Shown: positions 6,741 through 15,465, counted from the first letter of the stretch. The stretch: 38,963 bases of DNA from an uncultured Bacteroidales bacterium (GCA_937899055.1 CALBPX010000069.1:1-38963), one strand, 5' to 3'. The notes: a model not told the origin generated them from the sequence alone. Program-made: numbers and translations.

Positions 6741-9644
6741 TTAATCTTTTGTCTTTTTGCCGTTGGCCTCGTCTTCTTCTGCCTTTATCTGCTTGATGTA
6801 AAGGTCGCGCTGAGGGAACGGTATGGTAATGTTGTTGGCATTGAGGGTATTGTAGATAACCTCGTTTGCTGCGGCGGTGTAAGTATAACGCTCGGTAACA
6901 AGTACCTGCTGGTAAACCTTGATCAGAAGACTGCTGTCTCCAAACTCCATGAGACGGACCACAATTCCGTATTTTGAATTGAGTATGCTTCTGCCGTATT
7001 TGTCTTTTACATTGAGCTTTATCAGGGCCTTTTTGAGAACATCGCGGACCTTGTCCACATCGGTTCCGTATTTTACGCCAACAGGAAGAATCAGAAGCTC
7101 ATAATCCTTGTTTCGGGTAAGGTTCTTGAAGTTTCTCTGATAGAGGTTTGAATTTGGGAAAGCCATCACGCTGCCGTATTCTGTTTCTATGAAAGTGCTC
7201 TGATAGTTGATGCTGTCAACCACTCCACGGATGCCGTCACATTCTACATAGTCTCCCACACGAAGACGCCCGCTCATAAGAGAAATTCCATAGAAGAAGT
7301 TGTTGATGACATCTTTCAAGGCAAAGCCGATACCTGTTGCAAGACCGGCACTTACAACTCCTATTGCAGCACTTGGAATATGAAGGAGTATGAAGCAGGT
7401 GATTATGTATATGCCCCAGGTAATAATGCTTATTATGGAATTGGAGAGCGTAAAGTTTATGGAGTTTTCAGGGAGTTCCTTCAGGCCGGTGCGGGCAAGG
7501 GTGGACCTTATTTTGTACACCCTGTAGAAAGCTTTGGCGGCGTAACTGATAAAGTTGAATACAAAGGCCAGGGATACTGCAGTAAGAATCTTGGTTACAG
7601 ACAGGTGCAGGAAGTCATAGTTAATGAATTCCTTTTGCAGATATGAAAGACTCACGCTTGAAAGGTCAAATACATTGGCCGCCATGTAAACGCAGAGTGG
7701 TATAGACCATACAGAAAGAGTTGGAACAACGGCTCTTCTGAATATGTCGTACAACCATGTAACCTCAATGTGAGATCCCTTGATCTTGCGGTTTATCAGG
7801 AAGGAATGGTTGATGCGGTAAGCCATCTTGCGCTTGAGCATGTATTCGTCGTAATACAGCTTCATCATATCCGTTATTGCTGTGATGCTCTGAATTACGG
7901 CAAGCTGGAATATCCACCAGATAACAACAAGTATGCTCAGAAGAACATAGCCGCTGAAAGACATTATCGTGGTAATAACAAGTACAATCAGTGTAATGTA
8001 GTTGTAAATCATGTCCGTGAACGGAAGGTGTTTTCTGAGCTTGCGGCAACCCCCCGCCTGCCACAGGGTAAACAACAGGAGTATCGGAGGCAAGAACATG
8101 TTTATCAGAGAGTTGGGAGCAAAAGATATCCTTATGAATATCACTATCAGACAGAGCACCATAATTGGAGTGTAGGCCCTCAGTCCGTTCTTTACCTGAT
8201 CAGAATTCAACCTTATGGCAAAAGACAGGAAGATGGCCGACAGAAGCCATGCAAATTCACCCAAAAGACTGCTGCCCATCTTTATGAAGTTCTGCTGGGA
8301 GGTCATTCTGGCAATGGTGATGGCGATTGCAAAAATAACCACTATGGCCAGCAGCGTAATGCACATACCGTGATTACGGAAGCGTTCGCTCTGGAAAAAC
8401 TTTACTTTCTTTTTAAGCAGCCTTACCAGAAGCTTGCTCAACGCTATGGCTATGGCCAGATAGAAGACTACAAAAATTATCAGACCTACAAATGTCTGTA
8501 TCCTCCACTGGCTCCTTATGCCTGTCTTGGAATAGGTAATGGCACCCCATTTGTCGTTGGTATCTCTTTTTACCCTGTTCCAGAAGCTTTTGAATCGGCG
8601 CAGGATTGTATAATAGCCGGTCTGGCCGTCAACAAAGATGTTTTTCTGAATTTCTACATAGCGGTTCTGGGCATAGTTGTAGGCTTCCTGCAACTGTTTC
8701 CAGGTGGCATCATAGTTTACGCTGTCTATGATGATGCCGTCTCTGGCCTGCTCGTAAATCTCCAGCAGACCCTCGGCAAAAAAGAGGCAGCTGTCGCGGT
8801 TTACAAGGGAGTTGCCTGAAAGTATGAAAGCAAATGTCTTAGGGGCGTCCGTTATGGTAGTGTCCTCCAAAGATATAATTGTTCCGTCCGTAGAAAGATC
8901 CAGGCTGTCTGCAAAATCATCAATATCTTCATCGTCGTCAAAATCATCATCGTCGTCAAAATCATCACCTGAACTTCCGGTAAACAGCACGCTGGTTATA
9001 GACTTGAGTATGCTGGAGGTTGACCTTTCCGGTCTGGTTTCCGCAACTTCCGGAATGTCTGCGGCCAGAGTGTCTTCTGGATCTTCGGCAACAACTTCTT
9101 TCTGTTTTTTCTTCGGCAAGGGGTTTCCCAAATTTTTCTGATGGAGATAGCGGGCCTCTTCCTGCAGCCGGCTTGCCAGAATAAAGGTGGAATCTTCTAT
9201 TCCTATTTCATCAGTATCGTCGATCTTTACCGGAGGAAGGCATTTGAGGGTGTAGATGAGTTTTTTATATCTCTCTATTTCAATGTCCATGTTGTTTATA
9301 ATCTCCACGAACGGACGGCGGTTGCGCGAAAAATCGCGGTAACGCTTGGACACTTCTTCCAGAGCGTAGGTAATGTCAAAGGTGAAGTTCTGCTTCTGTG
9401 AATACAGAATCAAAGACAGCTCGTTGCAATCTTCCATCAGTTCCACCATCTGCTTCTGCTGGTTTTCTCTGGATGCCTTTATGGCTATCTGCGCTTGAGT
9501 TGTCCGGTTGTAGGCGTTGCGAAGTTCTACCTTGAGCACCTTGAGCGTCTGGGCCAGATCCTTTTCTTCAAAAACGGCCGCAACGGGTTCTATGACTCCG
9601 AACAGAAGAACCAGAATCAGCAGCGCCCTCAAAAATCTTTTCAT
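6741..9644 (-). CDS. Large MscS-family (MscK-like) mechanosensitive channel
   Basis: This 967-residue protein opens with a signal peptide (MKRFLRALLILVLLFGVIEPVAA). A long helical periplasmic domain follows (about 30-370), then roughly ten or eleven membrane segments between residues 390 and 790. The last is the MscS pore helix, seen as GLATGIGFALKDVINNFFYG. The signature beta domain follows: RLRVGDYVECDG, then VVDSINYQST and AFPNSNLY. The architecture is that of MscK/YjeP-type channels, which release solutes on hypo-osmotic shock. A short acidic run of Asp residues at about 226-244 is encoded by a tandem 18-base repeat (8932-8967). The last 40 residues form a lysine-rich cytoplasmic tail. 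It is co-directional with the GHL10 gene (15-base gap) and the BlaI operon (16-base gap). Long open frames on the opposite strand here are shadows. Confidence 0.92.
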   Translation of the reverse strand: MKRFLRALLILVLLFGVIEPVAAVFEEKDLAQTLKVLKVELRNAYNRTTQAQIAIKASRENQQKQMVELMEDCNELSLILYSQKQNFTFDITYALEEVSKRYRDFSRNRRPFVEIINNMDIEIERYKKLIYTLKCLPPVKIDDTDEIGIEDSTFILASRLQEEARYLHQKNLGNPLPKKKQKEVVAEDPEDTLAADIPEVAETRPERSTSSILKSITSVLFTGSSGDDFDDDDDFDDDEDIDDFADSLDLSTDGTIISLEDTTITDAPKTFAFILSGNSLVNRDSCLFFAEGLLEIYEQARDGIIIDSVNYDATWKQLQEAYNYAQNRYVEIQKNIFVDGQTGYYTILRRFKSFWNRVKRDTNDKWGAITYSKTGIRSQWRIQTFVGLIIFVVFYLAIAIALSKLLVRLLKKKVKFFQSERFRNHGMCITLLAIVVIFAIAITIARMTSQQNFIKMGSSLLGEFAWLLSAIFLSFAIRLNSDQVKNGLRAYTPIMVLCLIVIFIRISFAPNSLINMFLPPILLLFTLWQAGGCRKLRKHLPFTDMIYNYITLIVLVITTIMSFSGYVLLSILVVIWWIFQLAVIQSITAITDMMKLYYDEYMLKRKMAYRINHSFLINRKIKGSHIEVTWLYDIFRRAVVPTLSVWSIPLCVYMAANVFDLSSVSLSYLQKEFINYDFLHLSVTKILTAVSLAFVFNFISYAAKAFYRVYKIRSTLARTGLKELPENSINFTLSNSIISIITWGIYIITCFILLHIPSAAIGVVSAGLATGIGFALKDVINNFFYGISLMSGRLRVGDYVECDGIRGVVDSINYQSTFIETEYGSVMAFPNSNLYQRNFKNLTRNKDYELLILPVGVKYGTDVDKVRDVLKKALIKLNVKDKYGRSILNSKYGIVVRLMEFGDSSLLIKVYQQVLVTERYTYTAAANEVIYNTLNANNITIPFPQRDLYIKQIKAEEDEANGKKTKD
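8932..8967. repeat. Tandem 18-base repeat coding an Asp-rich stretch
   Basis: TCGTCGTCAAAATCATCA occurs twice head to tail (8932-8949 and 8950-8967) inside the channel gene. On the coding strand it specifies repeated DDFDDD units in the periplasmic domain. It is in frame, so copy changes would lengthen or shorten the acidic run without breaking the gene. Confidence 0.85.
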
Positions 9645-9659
9645 ATCGTTCAGGTTGTT

Positions 9660-11225
9660 TTAGTCTTTGATATAGATTACGTTACTCCTCTGCGAATGGA
9701 TATTTCCCTTGCAGGCAAGAACTATGTAGTTTCCGGATTCTTTACACTTGTAAATGAAGCCGTGGAATTTTTCAACCAGAACGGCCTTCCATATTGTTCC
9801 GCCTTCCGCAGTCTTGCCGTTTTCTTCCAGGCGGAATACGGCAAAGCTGTCTGCCCCGGGTACTTCTCCCCATCTGAGATGCCGGCCCATCTTGAACACA
9901 TCCGGACTCTGGAGAATGGTCTTTGCCGTGCCGAACCCGGGAGCAAGCATGTCATCCTTATAGAAAGTGTTGAGCATCTGGCTGGTAAATTCGTCGGTAA
10001 TTATGTTATGTGTTGTAAACCAGCACTGGCCTATTACATTCTGCCTCTGGGGCCCCTCCAGGAACGGGGCCTCGCGGGTCCTGCTTACCTGAAGTTCATA
10101 CTCGGAAAACTCAGGAAAAGCCTTGCTCTTGTAACGGTAAGCCGCCATGCCTATTATGACTGGTGTATCGCCGAGTATCTGAGCCCAGCTGTCCAGCACT
10201 GTCTTGAAATCTGCAATAGGATGGCCATGCTGCCAGTAAATCTGAGGTATCAGGTAATCAATTGTGCCCTGCTTTGCCCAGTTGCGAGGATCGGCATAAA
10301 GAGCCTGGGTGTTTACCAGGCGGCCCGCCGGAGACACTCCGAACACGGCATCCGGCTTTGCTTTATGCACGGCCTGATGCATTACCCTTACTATATCGTC
10401 TATGTTGCTTTCTCTCCACTGGTCCAGGGTCTTACCCTCTCCGTATTTCTGGAAGAGGGCCTCGTCGTTCCACACTTTTTCATCCTTCTTGGGCTTGGCC
10501 TGCTCCCCGGTTCCCTTGAGACCGTCGGGATAAAAATAATCATCTATATGGAGACCGTCCAAATCATATTTACTCATGATTTCCTCTGCCAGGGCGGCCA
10601 GATATTCCCTTACCTTGGGCTGGCCCGGATCCCAGTAGAGCCGGTCGCCGTGCTGCTGAACCAGTTCAGACTTTACATAGCAGATATTGTCCTGGCGGCG
10701 GGGCAGATCTACCTTGCCTATGCGGAGAGGATTAATCCAGGCATGAATCTCCATACTCAAAGAGTGGGCGGTTTTTACGGCAAGAGCCAGGGGGTCGTAG
10801 CCAGGGCCCTCTCCGGGTCTGTCTGTAAGGCTTGGGGCCCATTGCAGGATTTTTGAAGGATATAGGGCGTCTGTATTGCTTACCACCTGAAACATTACGG
10901 CGTTGCAGCCGCTGCGTTTCAACTTGGTTATCAGCGATATCAAATCTTTCTTCTGCCGTTCTCTCTGCTCGGCAGCTCGCTTCTTTGCCTCTGAGGAAGA
11001 TTCCAGGGAACCATCCGGTTTGGTCTGCTTGTTCAGTTGGATTCTGACCTTTGGCCAGTCTATGCTTTCAACCGTAGAAAGCCATGCTCCCCTGAATTCA
11101 AACGGAACATAAACGCTGTCTTTTGCAACATCAAAATTGCGGCCCGTTTCCTTGTCCTGAGAAAAAGACAGGTTCAGCTGCGAAAGGCCTACAAGAACGG
11201 CAATGGAAAATATCAGTTTTTTCAT
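9660..11225 (-). CDS. GHL10-family (DUF187-like) glycosyl hydrolase-like protein
   Basis: The product is 521 residues from the ATG at 11225, which gives a clean signal peptide MKKLIFSIAVLVGLSQ. The ATG three codons earlier is less likely. Family marks of GHL10 (PF02638) follow in order: FEFRGAWLSTVESIDWP, CNAVMFQVVSNTDALYPS, LSMEIHAWINPLR, YDLDGLHIDDYFYP, FGVSPAGR and IDYLIPQIYWQ. The HIDDYFYP block holds acidic residues expected in the TIM-barrel active site. The C-terminal 90 residues look like a fibronectin-III or carbohydrate-binding-like beta domain. Family members are thought to act on cell-wall or other glycans, and the exact substrate here is unknown. It is the first gene of a minus-strand run leading into mscS. 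A -7 element lies 20 bases upstream of the start. Confidence 0.88.
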   Translation of the reverse strand: MKKLIFSIAVLVGLSQLNLSFSQDKETGRNFDVAKDSVYVPFEFRGAWLSTVESIDWPKVRIQLNKQTKPDGSLESSSEAKKRAAEQRERQKKDLISLITKLKRSGCNAVMFQVVSNTDALYPSKILQWAPSLTDRPGEGPGYDPLALAVKTAHSLSMEIHAWINPLRIGKVDLPRRQDNICYVKSELVQQHGDRLYWDPGQPKVREYLAALAEEIMSKYDLDGLHIDDYFYPDGLKGTGEQAKPKKDEKVWNDEALFQKYGEGKTLDQWRESNIDDIVRVMHQAVHKAKPDAVFGVSPAGRLVNTQALYADPRNWAKQGTIDYLIPQIYWQHGHPIADFKTVLDSWAQILGDTPVIIGMAAYRYKSKAFPEFSEYELQVSRTREAPFLEGPQRQNVIGQCWFTTHNIITDEFTSQMLNTFYKDDMLAPGFGTAKTILQSPDVFKMGRHLRWGEVPGADSFAVFRLEENGKTAEGGTIWKAVLVEKFHGFIYKCKESGNYIVLACKGNIHSQRSNVIYIKD

Positions 11226-11243
11226 ATCAAACAATTATGCAGT

Positions 11244-11251
11244 CAAATATA
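11244..11251 (-). promoter_or_regulatory. -7 element for the GHL10/mscS run
   Basis: TATATTTG on the minus strand is an exact TAnnTTTG match, predicting a start near 11239 and a leader of about 14 bases before the ATG at 11225. The best TTG candidate upstream (11276-11278) is 24 bases away, longer than the usual 19-21, so the -33 element is unclear. Confidence 0.5.
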
Positions 11252-11358
11252 CCTAAAAATTATCGTTTGACACACCAACGGGCACCTTATTGGATTACTT
11301 TTGTACACAGATTACAATAAATTCATCTGGTATCATCTTTGTACTTGAGTACTGTGCT

Positions 11359-12063
11359 ATGAAAAAGATTTTTTTATTCTCAGCGATGACTGTGCTGGCA
11401 TTTGCCATGACCGCACAGGTTTCCCCGGCTCAGGGCCATGTCTATATGTATGACCGCGGAGGAAGCCACAGCGGCCAAAGCCACAGATCGGGCAGTATTT
11501 ATTCTGGACCCGACGGAACCTACTTCGGATTGAGGCTGGGCGTAAACGCCTCAAGGGTAAACTCGGAAGCCACATATCTGGAAAGCAACTCGTCCAAGGC
11601 CGGGCTCGTGGCCGGATTTGTTGTAGGCCAGCAGATTGTGCCGCACGCTCCGGTACTGTTCGAAACCGGACTTCTGTATTCGGAAAAAGGAGGCAAGAGC
11701 GATTATGGCGGAAACTTCTGCTATAACCTCAACTATCTGGAAGTTCCGCTGACATTCAAATATGCCATTGAAATGCCGTCTGCTCCGGAAATTACCATCC
11801 AGCCCTTGGTGGGCGCCTATATGGGGCTCGGCGTAGGAGGATATGTAAAAGATTTTCAGACCAGGGAGGCTTACCATTCCTTCGGGAGCGAAGACAGCCA
11901 ATTCAAACGGTTTGATGCCGGACTGAAACTCGGATGCGGAATTGGAATCCAGATGTTCTACGGCGAAATCAGCTACAACCTCGGCCTTGCCAATATAGGG
12001 CACGACATGTTTGACGAAACCCACAACCGCGGGCTCACCTTTACCATAGGACTTAATTTCTGA
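11359..12063 (+). CDS. PorT-like outer-membrane beta-barrel protein
   Basis: This 234-residue protein starts MKKIFLFSAMTVLAFAMTAQ, a signal peptide. Upstream in-frame codons to 11290 are AT-rich and not signal-like, so 11359 is preferred. After a short Ser/His/Gly-rich linker come alternating strands: FGLRLGVNASRV, GLVAGFVVGQQ, PVLFETGLLYSEKGG, NYLEVPLTFKY and QPLVGAYMGLGVGGYV. It ends in an aromatic residue, GLTFTIGLNF. This matches the PorT/OMP_b-brl_2 family (PF13568), an eight-stranded barrel in the outer membrane. It stands alone, divergent from GHL10, and its stop is 5 bases from the convergent nitrilase stop. The specific role is unknown. Confidence 0.85.
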   Translation: MKKIFLFSAMTVLAFAMTAQVSPAQGHVYMYDRGGSHSGQSHRSGSIYSGPDGTYFGLRLGVNASRVNSEATYLESNSSKAGLVAGFVVGQQIVPHAPVLFETGLLYSEKGGKSDYGGNFCYNLNYLEVPLTFKYAIEMPSAPEITIQPLVGAYMGLGVGGYVKDFQTREAYHSFGSEDSQFKRFDAGLKLGCGIGIQMFYGEISYNLGLANIGHDMFDETHNRGLTFTIGLNF

Positions 12064-12068
12064 GCGTG

Positions 12069-12857
12069 CTAAAGCAGACAGAAACCGTCTGCATCGTCCA
12101 GAACCGGAAACTTTTTACGGAAACGACCAAGAGCGTCCATATCCAGTTCAACGGATATGGACGTTTCTTCTGTATCGGGGCATGAGGCCACAGTGTTTCC
12201 CATGGCGTCTATTACCATTGTTCCGCCAATGTAATCACATACGGGGTCGCTTCCTACACGGTTGACAGCCAGCACATAGCACTGATTTTCTATGGCTCTT
12301 GCCGGAAGCAGTTTCTTCCAGGTGGAAACCCTTTTGGCCGGCCAGCTTGCAACATATATGATGGCATCATATTCCGGAGTGCCGTCTTCCGCAACATTTC
12401 TTGCATAAACCGGAAAACGCACGTCATAACATACCTGAAGCAATATCCTGACGCCCCTCCAATATACCATAACCCTCTCTTTTCCGGGGCTGTATTTCAA
12501 AGCCTCTCCGCCGTAGGTGAAAAGATGATGTTTGTCGTAGGATATGCAGGCCTGCGGAGTTACAAAATACAGGCGGTTGAAAAACCTTCCGTCTGCCTCT
12601 CTTACCGCCACGCTTCCGGCCACGGCGCAGTCCAGTTCAGAGGCAGTGCAGGCCATCCATCTGAGGGTGAAACATTCTCCGTTTTCATCCAGTTGCTCTG
12701 CAATTCCTTCAGGCGATGTGGCAAAGCCGGTGGAGAACATTTCCGGCAGGACGAAAAGGTCCGTACCTCTGAACTTTTCCATGATATCTCGGTTCCGGCG
12801 GGCGTTTTCCTGCGGATCTGCCCAAACCACGTTGCGCTGCAAAAGTGTTACCTTCAT
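12069..12857 (-). CDS. Nitrilase-superfamily omega-amidase (YafV/Nit2-like)
   Basis: At 262 residues from the ATG at 12857, it starts MKVTLLQRNVVWADP as family members do; the ATG 13 codons earlier adds unlike sequence. The catalytic triad is visible: Glu39 in LFVLPEMFSTGF, Lys109 in YDKHHLFTYGGE, and Cys143 in QVCYDVRFPVYARN. The FSTGF and CYDVRFP contexts are those of omega-amidase YafV, which hydrolyses alpha-ketoglutaramate or alpha-ketosuccinamate in the cytosol, a metabolite-repair step. It is the last gene of the PspC/PadR/PspC run, with a 35-base gap to the PspC gene. No functional link to that system is obvious. An 11-base perfect stem-loop lies inside its 3' end. Confidence 0.88.
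   Translation of the reverse strand: MKVTLLQRNVVWADPQENARRNRDIMEKFRGTDLFVLPEMFSTGFATSPEGIAEQLDENGECFTLRWMACTASELDCAVAGSVAVREADGRFFNRLYFVTPQACISYDKHHLFTYGGEALKYSPGKERVMVYWRGVRILLQVCYDVRFPVYARNVAEDGTPEYDAIIYVASWPAKRVSTWKKLLPARAIENQCYVLAVNRVGSDPVCDYIGGTMVIDAMGNTVASCPDTEETSISVELDMDALGRFRKKFPVLDDADGFCLL
12134..12171 (+). terminator. Perfect 11-bp stem-loop inside the nitrilase 3' end
   Basis: CGTCCATATCC (12134-12144) pairs exactly with GGATATGGACG (12153-12163) around an 8-base loop. TTTCTTCTG follows on the plus strand. It lies 70 bases past the stop of the convergent barrel gene and could terminate that transcript inside its neighbour's coding region. A smaller stem (GCAGAC/GTCTGC, 12074-12092) is nearby. 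Confidence 0.5.
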
Positions 12858-12892
12858 TGTTACACGTTTATTTTCACTGCAAAGATAAGGTT

Positions 12893-14431
12893 TCATTCCA
12901 TCTTATGGATAATTACCTTGCTGCTGTCGGGAACGCACAGCTCCGCAATAAGATAGGCGCCGTTGAATTTCTGCTTTCTTGTAATTATGGCTGGATTGAG
13001 GTTAATCACAGAGTCCTGGACATCTACAAGCTCATAGACATCGGGGTCGGCGTTGATGGTTTCCGTCCTCCAGCGGTCAAAGAATCTTACTCTCCCGACA
13101 TAAACAGAGAGGTCTGAACGGATTGAGGTATCTCTGACAATGACCGGAACCATTCCGTTGTTGGTAGTGTCATCCACTATGGTTGTTGAGCTCTTGCGCT
13201 CCACTTCTATCTTCGGATAAAGCGCATAAGCGGTCTTTGCGCCTTTACCCCGCGAAACATATATTGGAAAACCATTGAAACTTGAAATCTTTTTCCAATT
13301 CGCACTCTTACCTTCTACGGTCTGCGGAAGGGCTGCATAATGCACATGCAGAGTGTCGTAATGCCGTGGAAATGTCTTTGTATGAGTAAGCATTCTCACG
13401 GAGTCATCTGGCCATATTGCCGTAGAACCGCCCGCCAGAAAGCTGAACCCGACAAGAGACAGAACCCACACCAGGAACATAATCAGACCGAGGTGATACT
13501 TAGACCCCTTGAGATTGAAAAGAAGCTTTGCTCCCTCATACAGGAAGCCTAGACATGGAATTATGATACATACCAGGAATGATATCTTCAGCAGAATCCT
13601 TACCCATGGATTGAGTTCCAGCAAGTTCAGGGCATTTATAGGATTGCTTCCAAACAGGTAGTCCGGCTGGAAGATAGCGGCAACGGCTATTGCCAGGCAG
13701 CAAAGGCCCAGGAAAATCAGGAACACTCCCAGGAACACCTTCAGAAGCCGTCCCAGCCACCAGCCGAAAGGTCTGCTCTGATTGGCAAAATTCTGTTCTG
13801 CTCCCCGGATTCCGGGGTCGGCCCCAACCATCTGGCATCGCTGAGTATAAGTTTTGGCAGAGGGTATCACAATCCAAAGAATTATATAGCCCCAGAAACA
13901 TAATGTTGAAAGGCTCGGCAGAAACACACCATGAAGAAACACCCATCCAAACATCCCTCTGGCTACAATGTTCAGGAAGAAAACCGCTGCAAGTATGACC
14001 CTCAGAACAGATGGGTCAAACCTGAAGTAATGGGCAAGGCCGCTGCACACTCCTCCGAGCATCCTGTCGGAAGTGTCGCGGAAAAGACGCCTGGGAGCCT
14101 TGGAGCCGCCGTCTGTGGCAGCCTGACTTTGGAAGGAGGCCGTGCCTTCTGTCTGGGTGCCGCCTTCCGCATCCTGGTCGAACTGGCTCGGAGTTCCCAT
14201 TATAGAAATCACATTCTCAACCCTTTCCAGAGTCACCACTTCTTCTCTTGTATATTTTTCCAGAAGCAGCTCGGCTATGCGGCTTTCTATGTCGTCAACT
14301 ATCTCCCTGCCGCCGTTGTTTTTTGCATAATGGTTTTCAATAGCCCTCAGATATGCGTCCATGCGGTTGAATCCGTCTCTGTTTATGATGAAGGACACGC
14401 CGCCTATGCTGACTTTAAGTGTTTCTTCCAT
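12893..14431 (-). CDS. PspC-domain membrane protein, long paralogue
   Basis: This is a 512-residue protein. The N-terminal 85 residues (KVSIGGVSFIINRDGFNRMDAYL, then IVDDIESRIAELL and ENVISIMGTP) form a cytoplasmic helical domain that is also present in the short paralogue at 14822-15436. A PspC domain follows at about 113-194 (RRLFRDTSDRMLGGVCSGLAHYF, then ILWIVIPSAKT). It has an extra stretch of about 25 residues between its two membrane helices that the paralogue lacks. Further helices lie near 225-250, 270-300 and 318-342, before a C-terminal beta-rich periplasmic part of about 160 residues. PspC proteins sense envelope stress in the phage-shock response. In Bacteroidota such genes sit with PadR regulators, as here: the stop of padR is 2 bases upstream. 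Confidence 0.85.
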   Translation of the reverse strand: MEETLKVSIGGVSFIINRDGFNRMDAYLRAIENHYAKNNGGREIVDDIESRIAELLLEKYTREEVVTLERVENVISIMGTPSQFDQDAEGGTQTEGTASFQSQAATDGGSKAPRRLFRDTSDRMLGGVCSGLAHYFRFDPSVLRVILAAVFFLNIVARGMFGWVFLHGVFLPSLSTLCFWGYIILWIVIPSAKTYTQRCQMVGADPGIRGAEQNFANQSRPFGWWLGRLLKVFLGVFLIFLGLCCLAIAVAAIFQPDYLFGSNPINALNLLELNPWVRILLKISFLVCIIIPCLGFLYEGAKLLFNLKGSKYHLGLIMFLVWVLSLVGFSFLAGGSTAIWPDDSVRMLTHTKTFPRHYDTLHVHYAALPQTVEGKSANWKKISSFNGFPIYVSRGKGAKTAYALYPKIEVERKSSTTIVDDTTNNGMVPVIVRDTSIRSDLSVYVGRVRFFDRWRTETINADPDVYELVDVQDSVINLNPAIITRKQKFNGAYLIAELCVPDSSKVIIHKME

Positions 14432-14433
14432 AG

Positions 14434-14820
14434 CTAAATTTCTTTTTCCAGTTCAATTCCTGTTTTCAGATAATCCACGGTCTTTACAACCTCGCCCCAT
14501 GCCTCGTCCATCAACTCAAGGGCTCTGCGCCCCTTTTCCGTGAGTGAATAGTATTTTCTGGGAGGTCCGGACGGACTCTCTTCCCATCTGTAGGACAGAA
14601 GGCCCTGATTTTTCTGGCGGGCAAGAAGTGGATACAGTGTACCCTCCACCACTATCATCTTTGCCTTCTTGAGATCGGCTATCATCGGCGATACATAAGA
14701 ATCGCCCTTGCGGAGTATGCTTAGAATACAGTACTCCAGCACGCCTTTTCTCATCTGAGCCTTGATGTTTTCTGCGTTCAACTCAAGCTCTGTCTGGTTT
14801 ATATTGTCCCTTATTTCCAT
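14434..14820 (-). CDS. PadR-family transcriptional regulator
   Basis: This 128-residue protein has the PadR winged helix (PF03551). The blocks are QMRKGVLEYCILSIL, YVSPMIADLKKAKMIVVEGTLYPLLARQKNQGLL, and YRWEESPSGPPRKYYSLTEKGRRAL, the wing with the typical GPPRKYY. It is followed by a short C-terminal helix (subfamily 1 size). PadR proteins are usually repressors released by a ligand or by envelope signals. It lies between two PspC genes, 1 base after the short one and 2 bases before the long one, so it is translated from the same transcript and likely controls that operon. A palindrome at 15466-15478, overlapping the operon's -7 element, is a candidate operator. Confidence 0.92.
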   Translation of the reverse strand: MEIRDNINQTELELNAENIKAQMRKGVLEYCILSILRKGDSYVSPMIADLKKAKMIVVEGTLYPLLARQKNQGLLSYRWEESPSGPPRKYYSLTEKGRRALELMDEAWGEVVKTVDYLKTGIELEKEI

Positions 14821-14821
14821 A

Positions 14822-15436
14822 TTACCTTCTCATTGAAAATTTCTGAATGTTCTCCGCCGTAACAGGCCAGCCGCGCATTTCGCATTTTTCTACAGGAGTC
14901 TTTGCCGGCGGAGCTATTATCCACAGAATAATGTAGAGCAGCAGGCCTCCCCCCACAAACAGGAACAGAATCACAAAAATCAGCTTGATTACCGTAGGGT
15001 CAAAATTGAGGTAATGGCCCAGGCCTGCACATACACCCCCGATAACTGCGGAATCCAGGTCGCGGTACAGCTTCCTTCTTGTGGTATTGTTAGAATAGCC
15101 GCCGTTGCCAGAACAGGCATAATTGCTCTGAGTACCGCCGTTGAATGTCTGTCCGCCACTGCCTGCACACGAATTATAGGCCGTTCCGTCCGGCATTCCC
15201 AACTGGGAGGTAATTTCGTTGATCATTTGGATATTGACCACATTCCTTTCCGGCCTGACCTTTGAAGACAGGATTTCTGCTATCCGATCCTCAAGTTCCG
15301 ACATGGTAGCCTCAGACTGAAGCCCTGCCGATGACTGCGTTCTGTAAGCCTCAAGATAATCTTTCAAAGCCTTGTAGGCATCTGTTTCCAGAGTAAACCC
15401 CTTGTTGCCCACGGCAACGTTCACTACTTCTTTCAT
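14822..15436 (-). CDS. PspC-domain membrane protein, short paralogue
   Basis: The product is 204 residues from the ATG at 15436. That start aligns MKEVVNVAVGNKGFTLETDAYKAL with the N-terminus of the long paralogue, and an earlier ATG at 15472 would precede the predicted transcription start. The N-terminal helical domain carries LEDRIAEILSS and NEITSQLGMPDG. A Gly/Asn/Ser-rich linker follows at about residues 94-122. The PspC domain comes next: RRKLYRDLDSAVIGGVCAGLGHYL, NFDPTVIKLI, and GGGLLLYIILWIIAPPAKT, with two membrane helices. It ends with a short basic tail. It is the first gene of the PspC/PadR/PspC/nitrilase run, and likely acts in membrane-stress sensing together with its paralogue. 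Confidence 0.88.
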   Translation of the reverse strand: MKEVVNVAVGNKGFTLETDAYKALKDYLEAYRTQSSAGLQSEATMSELEDRIAEILSSKVRPERNVVNIQMINEITSQLGMPDGTAYNSCAGSGGQTFNGGTQSNYACSGNGGYSNNTTRRKLYRDLDSAVIGGVCAGLGHYLNFDPTVIKLIFVILFLFVGGGLLLYIILWIIAPPAKTPVEKCEMRGWPVTAENIQKFSMRR

Positions 15437-15465
15437 GATATTGAGTTGTTTTGTTTTGTCAGTAT

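Noticed and set aside
7770..8819. A 349-codon plus-strand open frame opposite the mechanosensitive channel gene
   Set aside because: It lies wholly inside a well-supported gene on the other strand, and its translation (Tyr/Gln/His-rich, no domain) looks like an antisense shadow.
9495..10856. A 453-codon plus-strand open frame opposite the GHL10 gene
   Set aside because: The antisense gene has clear family motifs and a signal peptide. This frame has no recognisable domain and comes from codon bias on the complementary strand.
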